Source: Moheibacter sp035515075
Lineage (GTDB): Bacteria; Bacteroidota; Bacteroidia; Flavobacteriales; Weeksellaceae
Direction of reading: 5' to 3'
DNA length: 64,000 bases
Assembly (NCBI GenBank): GCA_035515075.1
Contig: DATJBZ010000022.1
Span: forward strand, 49,040-113,039
Positions 25,679 through 35,326 of the stretch are shown here, in pieces. The position numbers and the translations under genes are program-made. Below the pieces are notes generated by a model, which worked only from the letters and a program-made list of their open reading frames with translations, was not told the DNA's origin and did not search any database. Positions within the stretch are counted from its first letter, which is position 1, and every line of letters begins with the position of its first letter.

Positions 25679-28600
25679 ATGAAAAAGTTCATTCAAGGCA
25701 TTGTTTCCTTTTCACTCAAAAACTCATTCATCGTATTTTTCATGACTTTTCTATTGTTGGTCATCGGCATTGTGAGTTATCAAAATACACCCATCGAAGC
25801 ATTTCCAGACGTGACCAATACGCGTGCGAGAATCATCACCCAATGGCCAGGAAGAAGTGCAGAAGAAATCGAGAAATTCATCACACTTCCCATTTCTAAA
25901 GAAATGAATACCATTCCCAAAAAATCAGATATTCGGTCAATTTCTTTGTTTGGACTTTCAGTGGTCACTGTTTTATTTGATGACGATGTTGATGATTTTT
26001 ATGCACAACAATATACCGCCAATCGTCTTCAAGGACTTGACCTTCCCGAGGGTGCATCAGCCGAAGTTGAACCGCCAAGTGGTGCCACAGGAGAAATTTT
26101 CAGGTACATCATCCAAAGTGATTTACCGATTCGAGAAGTCACTGCGATCCATGATTGGCTAATCGAACGAGAATTGTTGTCCGTTCCAGGTGTGGCAGAT
26201 GTGGTCAGCTTTGGTGGAGAAGAAAAAATTTATGAGATAAAAATCAACCCGACACAATTGCTACAATATGATTTATCTCCTTTGGAAGTCTATGATGCAG
26301 TAGAGAAAAGCAACATCAATGTGGGTGGAGACGTCATCGAACAAGGTGATCAAGCGTATGTTGTACGAGGCATCGGTTTGCTGGAAAAGGTAGAAGACAT
26401 AGAAAATATTTTGGTGACAGTCAAAGGGAATACGCCCATTTTGGTCAAACACATCGCCCAAGTTCACATCGGCGCTAAACCACGTTTGGGTCAAGTTGGA
26501 TTCAATGAACAAGACGATTTGGTGCAAGGCATTGTTGTGATGCTTCGAGGTGAAAACCCAAGTGAAGTCATCGCCCATTTGAAAGAGAAAATCGAAGATT
26601 TGAACCAAAGAATCTTGCCAGACAATGTTACAATCGAACCGATCATTGACCGAACAGAATTGGTCAACACAACAGTCAAAACCGTTACCCACAACTTGAT
26701 TGAAGGAATTGTTTTGGTTTCTCTGATTGTTTTCATTTTCTTGTTTAACTGGCGAACCACCTTGATCGTTGCTTCAGTAATTCCTTTGTCCTTTTTGTTT
26801 GCCATTGTTTGTTTGCGCATCCAAGGATTGCCAGCCAATTTGATTTCCATGGGCGCATTGGATTTTGGTTTGTTGTTGGAAGGCACTTTGGTCATTGTAG
26901 AAACCGTCTTTGTGGCCTTGGAAAAACGTGCCAAACAAATTGGCATGGAAAAGTTCAACAAATCCTCCAAATCAGGTTTGATCAAAAAGAGCATTTCAAG
27001 CGTGGCAGCTTACATCTTTTTTGCGCAAATCATTCTGATCGTTGCTTTGTTGCCCATTTTCTCCTTTCAGAAAGTGGAAGGTAAAATGTTTGCTCCCTTG
27101 GCTTATACTTTGGGTTACGCATTATTGGGGTCTTTAATTTTGAGTTTGACGTATGTTCCCGCCATGTGCAAATTGATGTTGAGAAAAAACATCAAAGAAA
27201 AAGAAAATTTCATTTCCAAAGCTTTCCACCGATTGGCCATTGGTTTGTTTCGTCTAGGACGAATCAATTACAAAGTCACTTTGATCGTGTATTTGGCTTT
27301 GATTTCGATTTGCGCAATAAAATTCTCCAACTATGGTTCTGAATTCATTCCCAACTTGAACGAAGGCGCAGTTTATGTTCGTGCCACTTTGCCCAATAGT
27401 GTTCATTTGAATGAATCTCTGAAAATAGCCAATGATCTACGTCAAAAATTAAGTGAATTTGATGAAGTAAAGTTTGTGATGAGCCAAACGGGACGTCCCA
27501 ATGATGGAACCGATCCTACAGGCTTTTTCAACAATGAATTTCACATTGAATTGAAACCAGAAAAAGATTGGAAAAGAAAAGTTTCGAAAGAAACCATTCT
27601 CAACGAAATGCGCAAGGTTTTGGAAACCTATCCAGGCATCAACTTGAGCTTCAGTCAACCGATTCAAGACAATGTCGAAGAATATGTGGCAGGAGTAAAA
27701 AGTGCTTTGGTGGTGAAAATTTTTGGCGATGATTTGTACCAATTGGAAGCATACGCCCAACAGGTCGAAGAAGTTTTGAAAACCGTTCAGGGCATTACCG
27801 ATTTGAATGTGTACACCAACATTGGTTTACCAGAACTGAGAATCCAACTCCATGATCATTTGATGGCCCGCTATGCAGTCAACACCAGCGATGTTCAAGC
27901 GGTGATTTCCATGGCGATCGGCGGACAAGCTGCGACTCATTTTTTTGAGAATGAACGGGTGTTTGATGTGCAACTTCGATTTGAAAAAGCCTACCGAGAT
28001 GACGTGGTCAAAATTGGCGAAATACTCATTCCGACTTTGGATGGCAAGAAAATTCCATTGAAAGAAATTTCGACCATCGATTTCAAAACAGGACCAGCGT
28101 TTATTTACAGAGAAGGAAATAGCCGTTACATTGGGATTGGTTTTAGCATCGAAGGCAGAGATTTGGAAAGCACCATTGCTGAAGCACAAAAATTAGTCAG
28201 TCAAAAAGTACAATTGCCCAAAGCGAATCAAATGGAATGGGCGGGCGAATTTGAAAGCAAGGAAAGAGCAAGCAAACAGTTGATGATTGTCGTTCCTGCC
28301 GTTTTGTTGTTGATTTTATTTTTGTTGTATTTCAACTTCAATAACCTGAGAGATACCATGATTGCAGTTTGCAGCATTCCATTTGCATTCATCGGCGGAT
28401 TTCTATCACTTTGGATGACAGGTACTATTTTTGGCATTTCGGCAGGCATTGGCTTCATCATTTTGTTTGGGGTCAATACGATCAATGCCATCATTTTGAT
28501 TGCAGTCATGCGAGAAAATTTAAGAAAATCCAATTTAAAAAGTGCCATTGAATTGGGAACCATCAGCCGTATCCGTCCGATTTTGATGATTGCTTTGATG

Positions 28601-28771
28601 GGGTCAATGGGATTGGCGCCAGCTGCTATCTCAACCAGTATGGGTTCTGAAATACAAAAACCCTTGGCGATCATGATTGTAGGTGGCTTACCGATTTGCA
28701 TGCTGCTTTCATTCATCGTTTTACCGCAATTGTTTCATTGGTTTTATAGAAACAAGCCCAACAAAAACTGA
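25679..28771 (+). CDS. RND efflux pump, heavy-metal (CusA/CzcA) family
   Basis: 1030 residues with the RND layout: helix 1, a large periplasmic loop, helices 2-6, a second loop and helices 8-12. It opens like CzcA/CusA (IVFFMTFLLLVIGIVSYQNTPIEAFPDVTN). The fourth-helix signature reads GALDFGLLLEGTLVIVE, where the metal-exporting group usually has DFGxxxDGAxxxVEN; the second Asp is Glu, the Ala Thr and the Asn Thr. It ends with a strong terminator at 28802. The operon is tolC-adaptor-pump and lies directly after a two-component pair. The substrate is not known. Confidence 0.92.
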   Translation: MKKFIQGIVSFSLKNSFIVFFMTFLLLVIGIVSYQNTPIEAFPDVTNTRARIITQWPGRSAEEIEKFITLPISKEMNTIPKKSDIRSISLFGLSVVTVLFDDDVDDFYAQQYTANRLQGLDLPEGASAEVEPPSGATGEIFRYIIQSDLPIREVTAIHDWLIERELLSVPGVADVVSFGGEEKIYEIKINPTQLLQYDLSPLEVYDAVEKSNINVGGDVIEQGDQAYVVRGIGLLEKVEDIENILVTVKGNTPILVKHIAQVHIGAKPRLGQVGFNEQDDLVQGIVVMLRGENPSEVIAHLKEKIEDLNQRILPDNVTIEPIIDRTELVNTTVKTVTHNLIEGIVLVSLIVFIFLFNWRTTLIVASVIPLSFLFAIVCLRIQGLPANLISMGALDFGLLLEGTLVIVETVFVALEKRAKQIGMEKFNKSSKSGLIKKSISSVAAYIFFAQIILIVALLPIFSFQKVEGKMFAPLAYTLGYALLGSLILSLTYVPAMCKLMLRKNIKEKENFISKAFHRLAIGLFRLGRINYKVTLIVYLALISICAIKFSNYGSEFIPNLNEGAVYVRATLPNSVHLNESLKIANDLRQKLSEFDEVKFVMSQTGRPNDGTDPTGFFNNEFHIELKPEKDWKRKVSKETILNEMRKVLETYPGINLSFSQPIQDNVEEYVAGVKSALVVKIFGDDLYQLEAYAQQVEEVLKTVQGITDLNVYTNIGLPELRIQLHDHLMARYAVNTSDVQAVISMAIGGQAATHFFENERVFDVQLRFEKAYRDDVVKIGEILIPTLDGKKIPLKEISTIDFKTGPAFIYREGNSRYIGIGFSIEGRDLESTIAEAQKLVSQKVQLPKANQMEWAGEFESKERASKQLMIVVPAVLLLILFLLYFNFNNLRDTMIAVCSIPFAFIGGFLSLWMTGTIFGISAGIGFIILFGVNTINAIILIAVMRENLRKSNLKSAIELGTISRIRPILMIALMGSMGLAPAAISTSMGSEIQKPLAIMIVGGLPICMLLSFIVLPQLFHWFYRNKPNKN

Positions 28772-28801
28772 TTGAAATACTATATTTCATCAAACTTCCA
28801 C

Positions 28802-28856
28802 AATGGTTTCTCAAGTTTCTCTCTCCCACAGGGATATTCTTGAGAAACCATTTTAT
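28802..28856 (+). terminator. Terminator of the RND efflux operon
   Basis: AATGGTTTCTCAAG at 28802-28815 is perfectly complementary to CTTGAGAAACCATT at 28839-28852, a 14-bp stem around a 23-base loop, followed by TTTT. Confidence 0.8.
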
Positions 28857-29356
28857 AATAGATGTATCAATCCATATAAAACATACATTTTAAAAACAAA
28901 AAATAATTCGCCCCAATGAACCCTTGGTTTCCTGCCTAAAAAACTCAACTGACCAACTCCAACACCTGTTTTCCTTTTAAACATTCGCTAATGAATACAT
29001 TAGATTCATTCATAAAACCAAATATTAACCATTGACAAATGATTGTTCGGTTAAGCTTGGTGCAATATTTGTAAGTGGTTTGGCTGCAATTTAAAGTAGA
29101 TCTTTGATAACAATTCGCTTATTGAGCAATTTTGGAATAAATCAAATCAATTACAAACGACTGGAAATACGTGTTTCATGTGATTTATTAGCATGAAACA
29201 GATAATTTAACATTTAAAAGAATTCATATATTTTCTTAATTGCTAAAGTTGATTTATAATTGCAATAAATTATTTTAAAATAAAGCGGGTTTTCTAAGAT
29301 TTTATTTTAGATTCGCATTCTTGTAAATAAAAATTTAGTGATAATTAAAATTAAAA
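28857..29356. other. 500-base AT-rich non-coding region before exbB
   Basis: No convincing gene is seen. It must hold the promoter of the exbB-exbD-exbD-tonB operon, but I find no clear TAnnTTTG box. It contains a 9-bp perfect inverted repeat (TGTTTCATG, 29172-29180, with 29192-29200) and two overlapping smaller palindromes at 28989-29010. Confidence 0.6.
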
Positions 29357-30181
29357 ATGGAAATGGAAAAAAATGAAACTATTGTAGCAGGATCAAGAAA
29401 AAAATTAGGTGGGCTTAATGCGCCGATCACGGTTGTAATTCTGATTTTGATTTCTATGGCAATCTTTTATGGTTTATTTGGTCAAGCATCAAACTTTGAA
29501 GGAGGAGATCCTTATGCTGGTAACCCAAAGAACTTTATGGGGATTATCTTTAAAGGAGGAGTGATCATTCCTTTCTTGATGTCTTTCTTCTTGATGGACT
29601 TTGTATTTGCTATAGACAGAGCATTTGCATTAAAAAAGGCATCTGGAAAAGGAAACCTTTCTAACTTCGTTCATGAAGTAAAAGGATTGCTTGGCGCAAA
29701 CAAAATCAATGAAGCCATCGAACTTTGTGATGCACAAGAAGGTTCAGTTGGAAACGTAGTAAAAGAAGGTTTGACAACATATAAAGCTTTGGCCAACGAT
29801 AATTCAATAGACAAAGAACAAAAAATGTATGCTTTGACCAAAGCTTTGGAAGAAGCCACGACTTTGGAAATGCCCGCTTTGGAGAAAAACACCAGCATCA
29901 TTGCAACCATTGCAACGGTAGGTACTTTGATCGCATTGATGGGAACAGTAATCGGGATGATTAAAGCGTTCTTTGCTTTGGGTGAAGGAGGTGGAACACC
30001 TGACGCTGCCAAATTATCAGTAGGTATTGCTGAGGCCTTGATCAACACAGGTACAGGTATTGGAGCTTCTGCTTTGGCGATTATCTTTTACAACATGATC
30101 ACCAACAAGATTGACGATTTAACTTTCAAGATTGACGAAGTGGGGATGGCCATCCAACAAGCTTTTGCCAAACACCATTAA
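29357..30181 (+). CDS. exbB: ExbB/TolQ/MotA-type proton channel protein
   Basis: 274 residues. One helix near 25-42, a second at about 65-85, and two long helices after residue 170, including IATIATVGTLIALMGTVIGMI and VGIAEALINTGTGIGASALAI, which are the proton-channel signature of the family. A cytoplasmic loop of about 80 residues lies between. With two ExbD proteins and TonB it forms the motor that powers TonB-dependent receptors. The operon layout, one ExbB and two ExbD, is standard in Bacteroidota. Confidence 0.95.
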   Translation: MEMEKNETIVAGSRKKLGGLNAPITVVILILISMAIFYGLFGQASNFEGGDPYAGNPKNFMGIIFKGGVIIPFLMSFFLMDFVFAIDRAFALKKASGKGNLSNFVHEVKGLLGANKINEAIELCDAQEGSVGNVVKEGLTTYKALANDNSIDKEQKMYALTKALEEATTLEMPALEKNTSIIATIATVGTLIALMGTVIGMIKAFFALGEGGGTPDAAKLSVGIAEALINTGTGIGASALAIIFYNMITNKIDDLTFKIDEVGMAIQQAFAKHH

Positions 30182-30254
30182 TTCATTTTTTTGTGTGATC
30201 CATGAGAAAACCTCAATGGATTGAGTTCAAGATTAATTAATAAAAAAATGAAAA

Positions 30255-30854
30255 ATGGCAAGAGTTAAACCAAAAAGAACAGAGATGTTTATCGATATGA
30301 CAGCGATGAGCGATATGGCTTGGTTGTTGCTCACTTTCTTTATACTGACGACTCAGTTCAGAAAGCCGGACATTGTACCTGTACAAACGCCGAGCTCTGT
30401 AGCTGAGACCAAAGTTCAAGATGGTGATTTGGTAAGAATCACTGTAAATGAAGAAGGAAATTACTACTTCAGCATCATTGACGATAGAAACAAAAAACCT
30501 ATTTTGGAAAAAATGGGTGAAAAATACAGAATGAAATTTACAGAAGCCGAATTGCAAACATTCTATGGCTTGTCTGAAATTACAGTTCCCATGAATGCGA
30601 TGAAATCTTATTTGAACTTAAGTGAGAATGACAGAAAGAACACGATTCCAGGAATCCCGATGGACAGTGCAAATTTACAATTGATCGACTGGGTCGTAGC
30701 TTCTTACGATGTGGATGACAAATTGAAATTGGCGATTAAAGGAGACGTAAAAACACAGTATCCTAAGTTTAGAGAGCTGATCAAACAGTTGGTAGAAAAG
30801 GACTTTAACAAGTTCCAGTTAATTACAAATTCAGAATCCAAACCTAACGATTAA
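30255..30854 (+). CDS. exbD: ExbD/TolR-family protein, first copy
   Basis: 199 residues. A short basic N terminus and a single helix MSDMAWLLLTFFIL, with the Asp in the helix that carries protons in ExbD. The periplasmic domain of about 150 residues is longer than in E. coli ExbD (about 100) and is typical of the Bacteroidota type. It ends one base before the second exbD. Confidence 0.93.
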   Translation: MARVKPKRTEMFIDMTAMSDMAWLLLTFFILTTQFRKPDIVPVQTPSSVAETKVQDGDLVRITVNEEGNYYFSIIDDRNKKPILEKMGEKYRMKFTEAELQTFYGLSEITVPMNAMKSYLNLSENDRKNTIPGIPMDSANLQLIDWVVASYDVDDKLKLAIKGDVKTQYPKFRELIKQLVEKDFNKFQLITNSESKPND

Positions 30855-30855
30855 G

Positions 30856-31401
30856 ATGGCAAATTTAGAGAGAAGACTGAGAAAAGATAAAAAAGTAAGG
30901 GTAAAAAAAGCCTCTACTCGTGTGGATATGACGCCATTGGCTGATTTGGGTTTCTTACTTATTACATTCTTTATGTTTACGACAACCTTTAGTAAACCGA
31001 ATGTGATGGGCTTGAACATGCCTCCGAAAAATCCTAATATTGAAACTCCGGAAAATACGCCTGAAATTGATTTGAAAAACTCAATTTCTATCATCATTGG
31101 AGGAGATAACACTTTGTATTGGCACCAACAAGACAAGACCAAACTGACCGTAGATCAGTTACACGAAACCAATTATTCTAAAGAAGGAATTCGAAAAGAA
31201 ATATTGGCCGCAAGAAAAAGGGCAACCAATCCTGATAATTTCACCGTCATCATCAAACCGACGGATGAATCCAATTATGAGAATTTGGTCAACGTATTGG
31301 ATGAAATGGAAATCACCGAATCTTCAAGATACGGGATTGTGGACATCTTCCAAAACGAGATAGATGCGTACGAACAGAAAAGAGGAATTAGTAGTAATTA
31401 A
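30856..31401 (+). CDS. exbD: ExbD/TolR-family protein, second copy
   Basis: 181 residues. A basic N terminus (RRLRKDKKVRVKKAS) leads into the membrane helix RVDMTPLADLGFLLITFFMF, with the conserved Asp in the helix. The periplasmic part of about 140 residues ends in ISSN. It is not closely similar to the first copy, consistent with a heteromeric ExbD stator as seen in this phylum. TonB starts 14 bases downstream. Confidence 0.93.
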   Translation: MANLERRLRKDKKVRVKKASTRVDMTPLADLGFLLITFFMFTTTFSKPNVMGLNMPPKNPNIETPENTPEIDLKNSISIIIGGDNTLYWHQQDKTKLTVDQLHETNYSKEGIRKEILAARKRATNPDNFTVIIKPTDESNYENLVNVLDEMEITESSRYGIVDIFQNEIDAYEQKRGISSN

Positions 31402-31415
31402 AAAATCTAAATGTC

Positions 31416-32324
31416 ATGTCAGAAAAACAACATAAATCATTGGATGACATCGTATTCGAGAAAAGAAACAAAGAGTACGGTGCATATGACCTGAGGATGA
31501 GCGAACGTTCCATTCTTTTAAAAGCCTTCATTCTTGGCGTTGCTTTTATCGGTTTGGTTACCTTAGCAATATTTTCTTACAATGCCGTTTTTACAAAAGC
31601 GGACAAAGAGATTACAGAAGTTGATATCACTTTAGTAGATGTGGACGAACCTGAAATCATTGAAGAAGAGATCGAAGAAGAAGAACCAGAACCAGAACCG
31701 GAGCCGGAACCAGAGCCAGAGATTGCACAAGTACGTGTAGTCGTCCCTGAGCCGAAGGAAGATGTGGTGAAAGAAGAGCCGATTGTCAAAGTCGAGGATA
31801 TGGAAGACAAGGTGATCAGCACCAAAAACGTAGAAGGGGAGAAATCTACTTCTACAAGGGCTATTTCTGAACCAGAAAAACCAAAATCTGAAGGAACAGG
31901 TACAGGACCAGCGGTTGTGAACTATTCACCAAGACAGGTAAAGGATATGGCAGTTTATCCAGGATGTGAACGTTTTGAAGGAAAGAAAGCTGAACTTCAA
32001 AAATGTATGCAACAAAAGTTGAGTGATGAATTGGGCAGTCAAATGTCTGATTTCGCAGATGTGATGAACTCAAGAGGTGAAACTTCGGCCATGGCCAAGG
32101 TTCGTTTCATCATCGACAAATCGGGGAACATCATTCAAGTTGTCGCCATCAAAGGTGGAAATGGAAAGATCAATGAGGATTTGGCCAAAGAATCGGAACA
32201 AGCTTTGCAGAGAATTGCGAGCCGTTTGGCAAGACGTGGGAAAATTAAACCTGCGAAATTGGAAGACGGCTCAAGCGTAAACATGCAATTTGAAATTCCA
32301 GTTCGATACAATATCCAGAATTAA
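31416..32324 (+). CDS. tonB: TonB energy-transducing protein
   Basis: 302 residues. A cytoplasmic N terminus of about 40 residues contains FEKRNKEYGAYDLR, typical of Bacteroidota TonB; then one helix (about 32-53), a spacer with an EP-rich stretch (about 85-105), and the C-terminal domain with AVYPGCERF, KVRFIIDKSGNI and MQFEIPVRY. It couples the proton motive force of ExbB-ExbD to outer-membrane receptors. It is the last gene of the operon and is followed by a strong terminator. Confidence 0.95.
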   Translation: MSEKQHKSLDDIVFEKRNKEYGAYDLRMSERSILLKAFILGVAFIGLVTLAIFSYNAVFTKADKEITEVDITLVDVDEPEIIEEEIEEEEPEPEPEPEPEPEIAQVRVVVPEPKEDVVKEEPIVKVEDMEDKVISTKNVEGEKSTSTRAISEPEKPKSEGTGTGPAVVNYSPRQVKDMAVYPGCERFEGKKAELQKCMQQKLSDELGSQMSDFADVMNSRGETSAMAKVRFIIDKSGNIIQVVAIKGGNGKINEDLAKESEQALQRIASRLARRGKIKPAKLEDGSSVNMQFEIPVRYNIQN

Positions 32325-32342
32325 TTCAATGACCATACAATC

Positions 32343-32374
32343 AAAAAAGGAGAGGCTACAACCTCTCCTTTTTT
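32343..32374. terminator. Bidirectional terminator between tonB and yggS
   Basis: AAAAAAGGAGAGG at 32343-32355 is complementary to CCTCTCCTTTTTT at 32362-32374, with a six-base loop. It serves the convergent tonB and yggS transcripts. Confidence 0.92.
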
Positions 32375-32420
32375 GATTCAATGCATTTTGAATGCTATCT
32401 ATTTGAACAAATAAACCAAT

Positions 32421-33068
32421 TTAACGCTGTCCAAAAATCGCACTGCCCACACGGACCATATTGCTTCCTTCTTCAATTGCGATCGCATAATCTCCACTCA
32501 TGCCCATCGACAAAACTTGTATGCGTTCATCCAACTTCTGAAAATCATCAAAAATTCTTTTCAATGCTTTGAACTCATTTCTCACTTGATTTTCATCCGA
32601 AGTGAAAGTGGCCATCCCCATCAATCCAACAATTTCAACGTTGGAATATTTACTTGCGTAAGTTGTCAATAAAACCAAAGCATCCGCTGCTTCTAATCCA
32701 AATTTGGTTTCTTCCGTAGCAATGCGAATTTGCAACAAGCAAGGAATGGTTCGTTCAAATCTTTTGGCTTGTTTGTTGATTTCCTTCAACAGACTTTCAC
32801 TTTCTACACTATGGATCAAATGCACAAATTCAGCGATGTATTTCACTTTGTTGCGTTGCAAATGACCGATCAAATGCCATTGAATATCTTGGGGCAAAAC
32901 AGCTTGTTTCTCAATCAACTCTTGTACCCTATTCTCTCCAAAAACCAAATTCCCGGCATCATACAAAGTCTGAATACTTTCATTGCTTTGGGTTTTCGAA
33001 ACAGTGATCAATTCAACTTCTTGGGGCAAATCCTGTTTGATTTGCTGATAATTTTCTACAATATTCAT
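32421..33068 (-). CDS. yggS: YggS-family pyridoxal-phosphate homeostasis protein
   Basis: 215 residues of the alanine racemase N-terminal barrel fold without the C-terminal domain. The PLP lysine is in LITVSKTQSNE; the family segments FGENRVQELIEK, WHLIGHLQRNKVKY, and LSMGMSGDYAIAIEEGSNMVRVG are all present. YggS proteins bind PLP and keep PLP and amino acid pools balanced. The start overlaps the DUF1015 stop by four bases (33065-33068), so it is translationally coupled to the serine operon. Confidence 0.95.
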   Translation of the reverse strand: MNIVENYQQIKQDLPQEVELITVSKTQSNESIQTLYDAGNLVFGENRVQELIEKQAVLPQDIQWHLIGHLQRNKVKYIAEFVHLIHSVESESLLKEINKQAKRFERTIPCLLQIRIATEETKFGLEAADALVLLTTYASKYSNVEIVGLMGMATFTSDENQVRNEFKALKRIFDDFQKLDERIQVLSMGMSGDYAIAIEEGSNMVRVGSAIFGQR

Positions 33069-34309
33069 TCTTTCAATTGAAATATGGTTAAACCACTCAA
33101 AGGTTTGGGTTCGATGTAGGTACTTTTCGGCGGCATTTTCAAACCTAAATCAGCAATTTTCTCCAAATCACTTGAAACCACTGGATAAAAGAAAAATCCT
33201 GCTTCAAATTCTCCTTCGTCTACTTTCGCTTGCAAATTTTTCACGCCATCCAAATCTCCTGTTCCTCTGATGAAGCCCAATCGGTTGTCGTCTTTTGAAT
33301 TTTGAATGTCCAAAATCGGTTTCAAAACCAATTCTTCAAACAAAAAAGTATCCAATTCTGACATGCCTTCAACAGTCAAAGCTTCTCTTTTGACAAATAA
33401 ACTGTAATATTTCCCATCCAAATACAATCCCAAATGGTGTTTTTTGGAAGGAAAAAATGGAATTTCCCCTCTTTCACCGATGGTGAAATGCGCTTCCAAT
33501 GCTGTTAAAAATTCCTGAGGCGTACGACCATTCAAATCTTTGATCATGCGGTTGTAATCTTTGATGATCAATTCTTGGTCAGAAACCAACATCGCCAAAG
33601 TATAATTGATAGGATCTGTGTCTTCCACATCGGGATGCGCTTTCAACATTTCACGCGTATACACCATAGAACTCTCCATGCGATGGTGGCCATCCGCAAT
33701 GTAAAACGCTTCATTTTTTTCAATGGACGCTTTGATTTGTCGCAGATTCAAACGGTTTTCAATTTGCCACAATTGGTGTTCGTTGTCTTTTTTGTCCTTG
33801 AATGCGATCAAAGGGAGTCGTTTCATTTCAACTTCCATCAACAAATCCACCCGTTGATTTTGTTGGTAGGTCAACAAAACCGGCTCCGCATGAAAATGAA
33901 CATCTTGCAAATAATCCGCAAAACGCTTGACCCTCTTGGTCAAAACATTTTCATGTTTCTTAATTTTCCCTTCTTTGTAATCGTTGATATTGACCAAACC
34001 GATCAAAGCGCGCACACTTTCTTGGTTGGGTTTGATCAGTTGATAAATATAATACGAAGGACGGTCTTTGTCCACCTGTTCGCTTTCGATGAAATTCAAG
34101 AAGTTTTCTCGCACCCGATCATGTCTTTCTTTGATGTTGATGCGTTCTTTTGTCCAAGTCGGTTGAATGATGTGCAAAAAAGAATCAGGATTTTCACTCA
34201 GTTCTTTTTCCAGTTCCTCAATATTGTATTTATCAATGCTTTTGGTAGAAAATTTTCCCGCCAGGTCTCTGATTGGGCGAATTCCTCTAAAAGGTTGAAA
34301 TTGTGGCAT
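33065..34309 (-). CDS. DUF1015-family protein
   Basis: 414 residues of the DUF1015 (SpsE/MTH-type) family. It opens with FQPFRGIRPIRDLAGKF and contains YIADGHHRMESSMVYTREM, the most conserved stretch, whose His pair may be a metal or substrate site. The function is not known. It sits between serA and yggS, and this placement recurs in Bacteroidota, so a link to serine or PLP metabolism is likely. It starts 26 bases after the serA stop. Confidence 0.9.
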   Translation of the reverse strand: MPQFQPFRGIRPIRDLAGKFSTKSIDKYNIEELEKELSENPDSFLHIIQPTWTKERINIKERHDRVRENFLNFIESEQVDKDRPSYYIYQLIKPNQESVRALIGLVNINDYKEGKIKKHENVLTKRVKRFADYLQDVHFHAEPVLLTYQQNQRVDLLMEVEMKRLPLIAFKDKKDNEHQLWQIENRLNLRQIKASIEKNEAFYIADGHHRMESSMVYTREMLKAHPDVEDTDPINYTLAMLVSDQELIIKDYNRMIKDLNGRTPQEFLTALEAHFTIGERGEIPFFPSKKHHLGLYLDGKYYSLFVKREALTVEGMSELDTFLFEELVLKPILDIQNSKDDNRLGFIRGTGDLDGVKNLQAKVDEGEFEAGFFFYPVVSSDLEKIADLGLKMPPKSTYIEPKPLSGLTIFQLKE

Positions 34310-34334
34310 AGCGTTTAATTACAAATGTGTTAAT

Positions 34335-35288
34335 TTATTTATTGGGGTATAATTTACTGATTTGTTCTGCTAATTCCAAACCGATTCTATCCTGTGCTTC
34401 TTCTGTACTTCCTGCCAAATGAGGAGAAAAAGAAATCTCGTCGTTCATCAACAAATGAACGCTTGGGTGAGGTTCTTGTTCAAAGACATCCAAAGCGGCG
34501 CCCAAAAGGTTTCCTTCTTCAATGCCTCTCAAAACCGCTTCCTCATCCACTACTCCACCTCTCGCGGTATTGATGAGCACTGCCCCCTGCTTCATTTTTT
34601 CAATTTCTTCCCAACCAACCAAAGGATGGTCTTGGGCGGCAACATGCAAACTGATCACATCGCTTTCTTTTAAAACCGTTTCGAGCGAAGTCGTTTCTAT
34701 CGGAAATTCGACAGTTTGGCCATCAAAAAAATCAAAAGTCAACTGCACTTTTTTAGGCGTTCGATTGTAAGCGATCACTTTCATTCCTGCACCCAAAGCA
34801 CTTTTGGCTACTTCTTGACCTATGTTTCCAAAACCAATGATCCCCATTGTTTTTCCTTTGAGCTCGTACGCTTTGCTGTAGGATTTCTTCAATAAGTTGA
34901 ATTTCAGATCTCCCTCCAAAGGCATGCTTCGGTTGGATTTGTGCAAATTTCTATAAATCGAAAAAACATGCGCCATCACCATTTCAGCCACTGAAACAGT
35001 AGAAGCATTGGGCGTATTAATGACTGGAATCCCTTTCGATTGGGCATAATCTACCGCAATGTTGTCCAATCCCACACCTCCACGACCAATCAATTTCAAT
35101 GAAGTGGCATCGATAATTTCTTGGGTCACTTGGGTGGCACTTCTCACCAACAAAATCGAAATGTCATTGTTGTTGATGAAATTGGCCAATTGGTCTTGTG
35201 CGACATAAGTCGTCAAAACTTCAAAGCCATTGCGCTCTAAAGTTGCTTTTCCAATGGCCGATAAGCCATCATTGGCAAGTATTTTCAT
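34335..35288 (-). CDS. serA: D-3-phosphoglycerate dehydrogenase-type enzyme
   Basis: 317 residues of the D-2-hydroxyacid dehydrogenase family. The NAD site is IGFGNIGQEVAKSALGAG; the catalytic Arg lies in NTARGGVVDE, the Glu nearby, and the His in SFSPHLAGSTEEA. There is no C-terminal ACT domain, so feedback control by serine as in E. coli is not expected. The gene follows serC, which supports the first step of serine biosynthesis, although glyoxylate or other hydroxyacid reductases share the fold. Confidence 0.9.
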   Translation of the reverse strand: MKILANDGLSAIGKATLERNGFEVLTTYVAQDQLANFINNNDISILLVRSATQVTQEIIDATSLKLIGRGGVGLDNIAVDYAQSKGIPVINTPNASTVSVAEMVMAHVFSIYRNLHKSNRSMPLEGDLKFNLLKKSYSKAYELKGKTMGIIGFGNIGQEVAKSALGAGMKVIAYNRTPKKVQLTFDFFDGQTVEFPIETTSLETVLKESDVISLHVAAQDHPLVGWEEIEKMKQGAVLINTARGGVVDEEAVLRGIEEGNLLGAALDVFEQEPHPSVHLLMNDEISFSPHLAGSTEEAQDRIGLELAEQISKLYPNK

Positions 35289-35326
35289 TTTGTTATTTTA
35301 AATATTAACTATTCTTGGTATCAATT

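Noticed and set aside
31577..31825. A minus-strand frame with many Ser-Gly repeats
   Set aside because: It is antisense to the EP-rich stretch of tonB; the repeats are a mirror of GAACCA-type codons.
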